Shown here: one piece after another, positions 6,193 through 6,592 of the stretch
Numbering within the stretch: the stretch's first letter is position 1
Layout of the letters: every line of letters begins with the position of its first letter
Source: Bacillota bacterium
GTDB taxonomy: Bacteria; Bacillota; Clostridia; Acetivibrionales; DSM-1351
Direction: 5' to 3'
Assembly: GCA_023426005.1 (NCBI GenBank)
Contig: JAFABO010000215.1
Span: 1 to 6,592, forward strand
Length of the DNA: 6,592 bases
Made by a program: the position numbers and the translations under genes
The notes under the pieces: model-generated
What the model saw: only the letters and a program-made list of their open reading frames with translations
The model's database searches: none
What the model was told of the DNA's origin: nothing

Positions 6193-6565
6193 GATTATGG
6201 CAAGTAAGTTGGGAGTATTGTAGAAGGTAATTTATATCAGAAAACACATTTGTCAGATTAATGACTTATTGAATATAAGCTTGTTTTAGGCTAATTTATA
6301 TATGCGGGTTTGTTTTACATCTCATATCGAATTTGTGTACATTTTTTAATGTACAATATAGCCATAGGCATAAATGCTTGTTTTTTGATCAAACTGTCTG
6401 CAATACAGTAAGGATTTTTCCAGTTTCCTATCCGACTTGTTTCCAATCATAAAAGTCAATTTCCCATGATACTTTGAACATCAAAGTTTATAATTGACTA
6501 ACTATTTTGAATATGAATTTTGAAATTTGAGCATTGAAAACTGAATAAGGAGGAGGTGTGTAACA
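6193..6565 (+). promoter_or_regulatory. Long hairpin-rich 5' leader, class not recognised
   Basis: This non-coding stretch lies between the promoter and the ribosome binding site. It holds four local stems: TGTACATT/AATGTACA with a TTTT loop (6336-6355); AGGCA/TGCTT followed by TTTTTT (6366-6386); ACTGT/ACAGT (6393-6409); and a two-part stem at 6454-6499. In the last, AGTCAATT pairs with AATTGACT outside and ACTTTGA with TCAAAGT inside. I do not recognise a known riboswitch class. It may be an ordinary long untranslated leader, a regulatory one, or contain a small RNA. Confidence 0.4.
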
Positions 6566-6592
6566 ATCGAACTTACAAGCATTTTAATTGGA
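6566..6592 (+). CDS. Start of an unidentified gene cut by the window edge, possible ATC start
   Basis: AGGAGGAGG (6548-6556) is a very strong ribosome binding site. Nine bases later, from ATC 6566, the frame reads (I)ELTSILIG to the edge of the window. That is a plausible hydrophobic membrane-anchor N-terminus. No ATG, GTG or TTG exists in this frame after the TGA at 6542-6544, so ATC would be the start if the gene is real. GTG 6556 opens another frame (CNNRTYKHFNW) but overlaps the ribosome binding site and looks less protein-like. GTG 6558 is followed at once by TAA. A membrane-anchored protein such as RNase Y would fit this N-terminus, but nine residues cannot identify a family. Confidence 0.35.

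Noticed and set aside
6197..6223. Tiny frame MASKLGVL just after the 6158 promoter, as a leader peptide
   Set aside because: It starts about 4 nt from the predicted transcription start with no ribosome binding site and shows no run of a regulatory amino acid.

Overview
The window looks like a chromosomal housekeeping segment of a low-GC Gram-positive, most likely a member of the Clostridia (Ruminiclostridium/Acetivibrio type). This rests on protein style, AT-rich intergenic DNA, sigma-A-like promoters and strong GGAGG ribosome binding sites. All recognised genes are on the + strand. I see no mobile element, CRISPR array, tRNA or rRNA, and no exotic multi-gene system.

Layout. Positions 1-539 hold the C-terminal end of an FtsK/SpoIIIE DNA translocase, including its DNA-reading gamma domain. 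After a short spacer with a promoter and a small hairpin comes a membrane-anchored protein with about 12 TPR repeats (704-2488). The next 518 bases are not simply empty. They carry what looks like a complete small transcription unit: a promoter, a ribosome binding site, a small coiled-coil-type gene broken by frame changes (2600-2791), and a strong Rho-independent terminator (2836-2879). A new promoter then leads into a YgiQ-family radical SAM protein (3007-5040). folD (5160-6017) follows with its own promoter, TTGACA-N17-TAAAAT. The last 575 bases contain three 11-bp-spaced repeats resembling Pho boxes over the folD stop, two terminator-like hairpins, a second near-consensus promoter (6158-6186), and a long hairpin-rich leader. 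The leader ends in a strong ribosome binding site that seems to serve a gene cut off by the window edge.

Functionally the genes do not form one pathway. FtsK pumps DNA at division or sporulation, FolD supplies one-carbon folates, YgiQ is a radical SAM enzyme of unknown substrate, and the TPR protein is an uncharacterised membrane scaffold candidate. Separate promoters before the TPR gene, ygiQ and folD suggest separate units rather than one operon. The parts most worth a second look are the decayed small transcription unit, the structured leader at the right end with its apparent non-standard start codon, and the Pho-box-like repeats.
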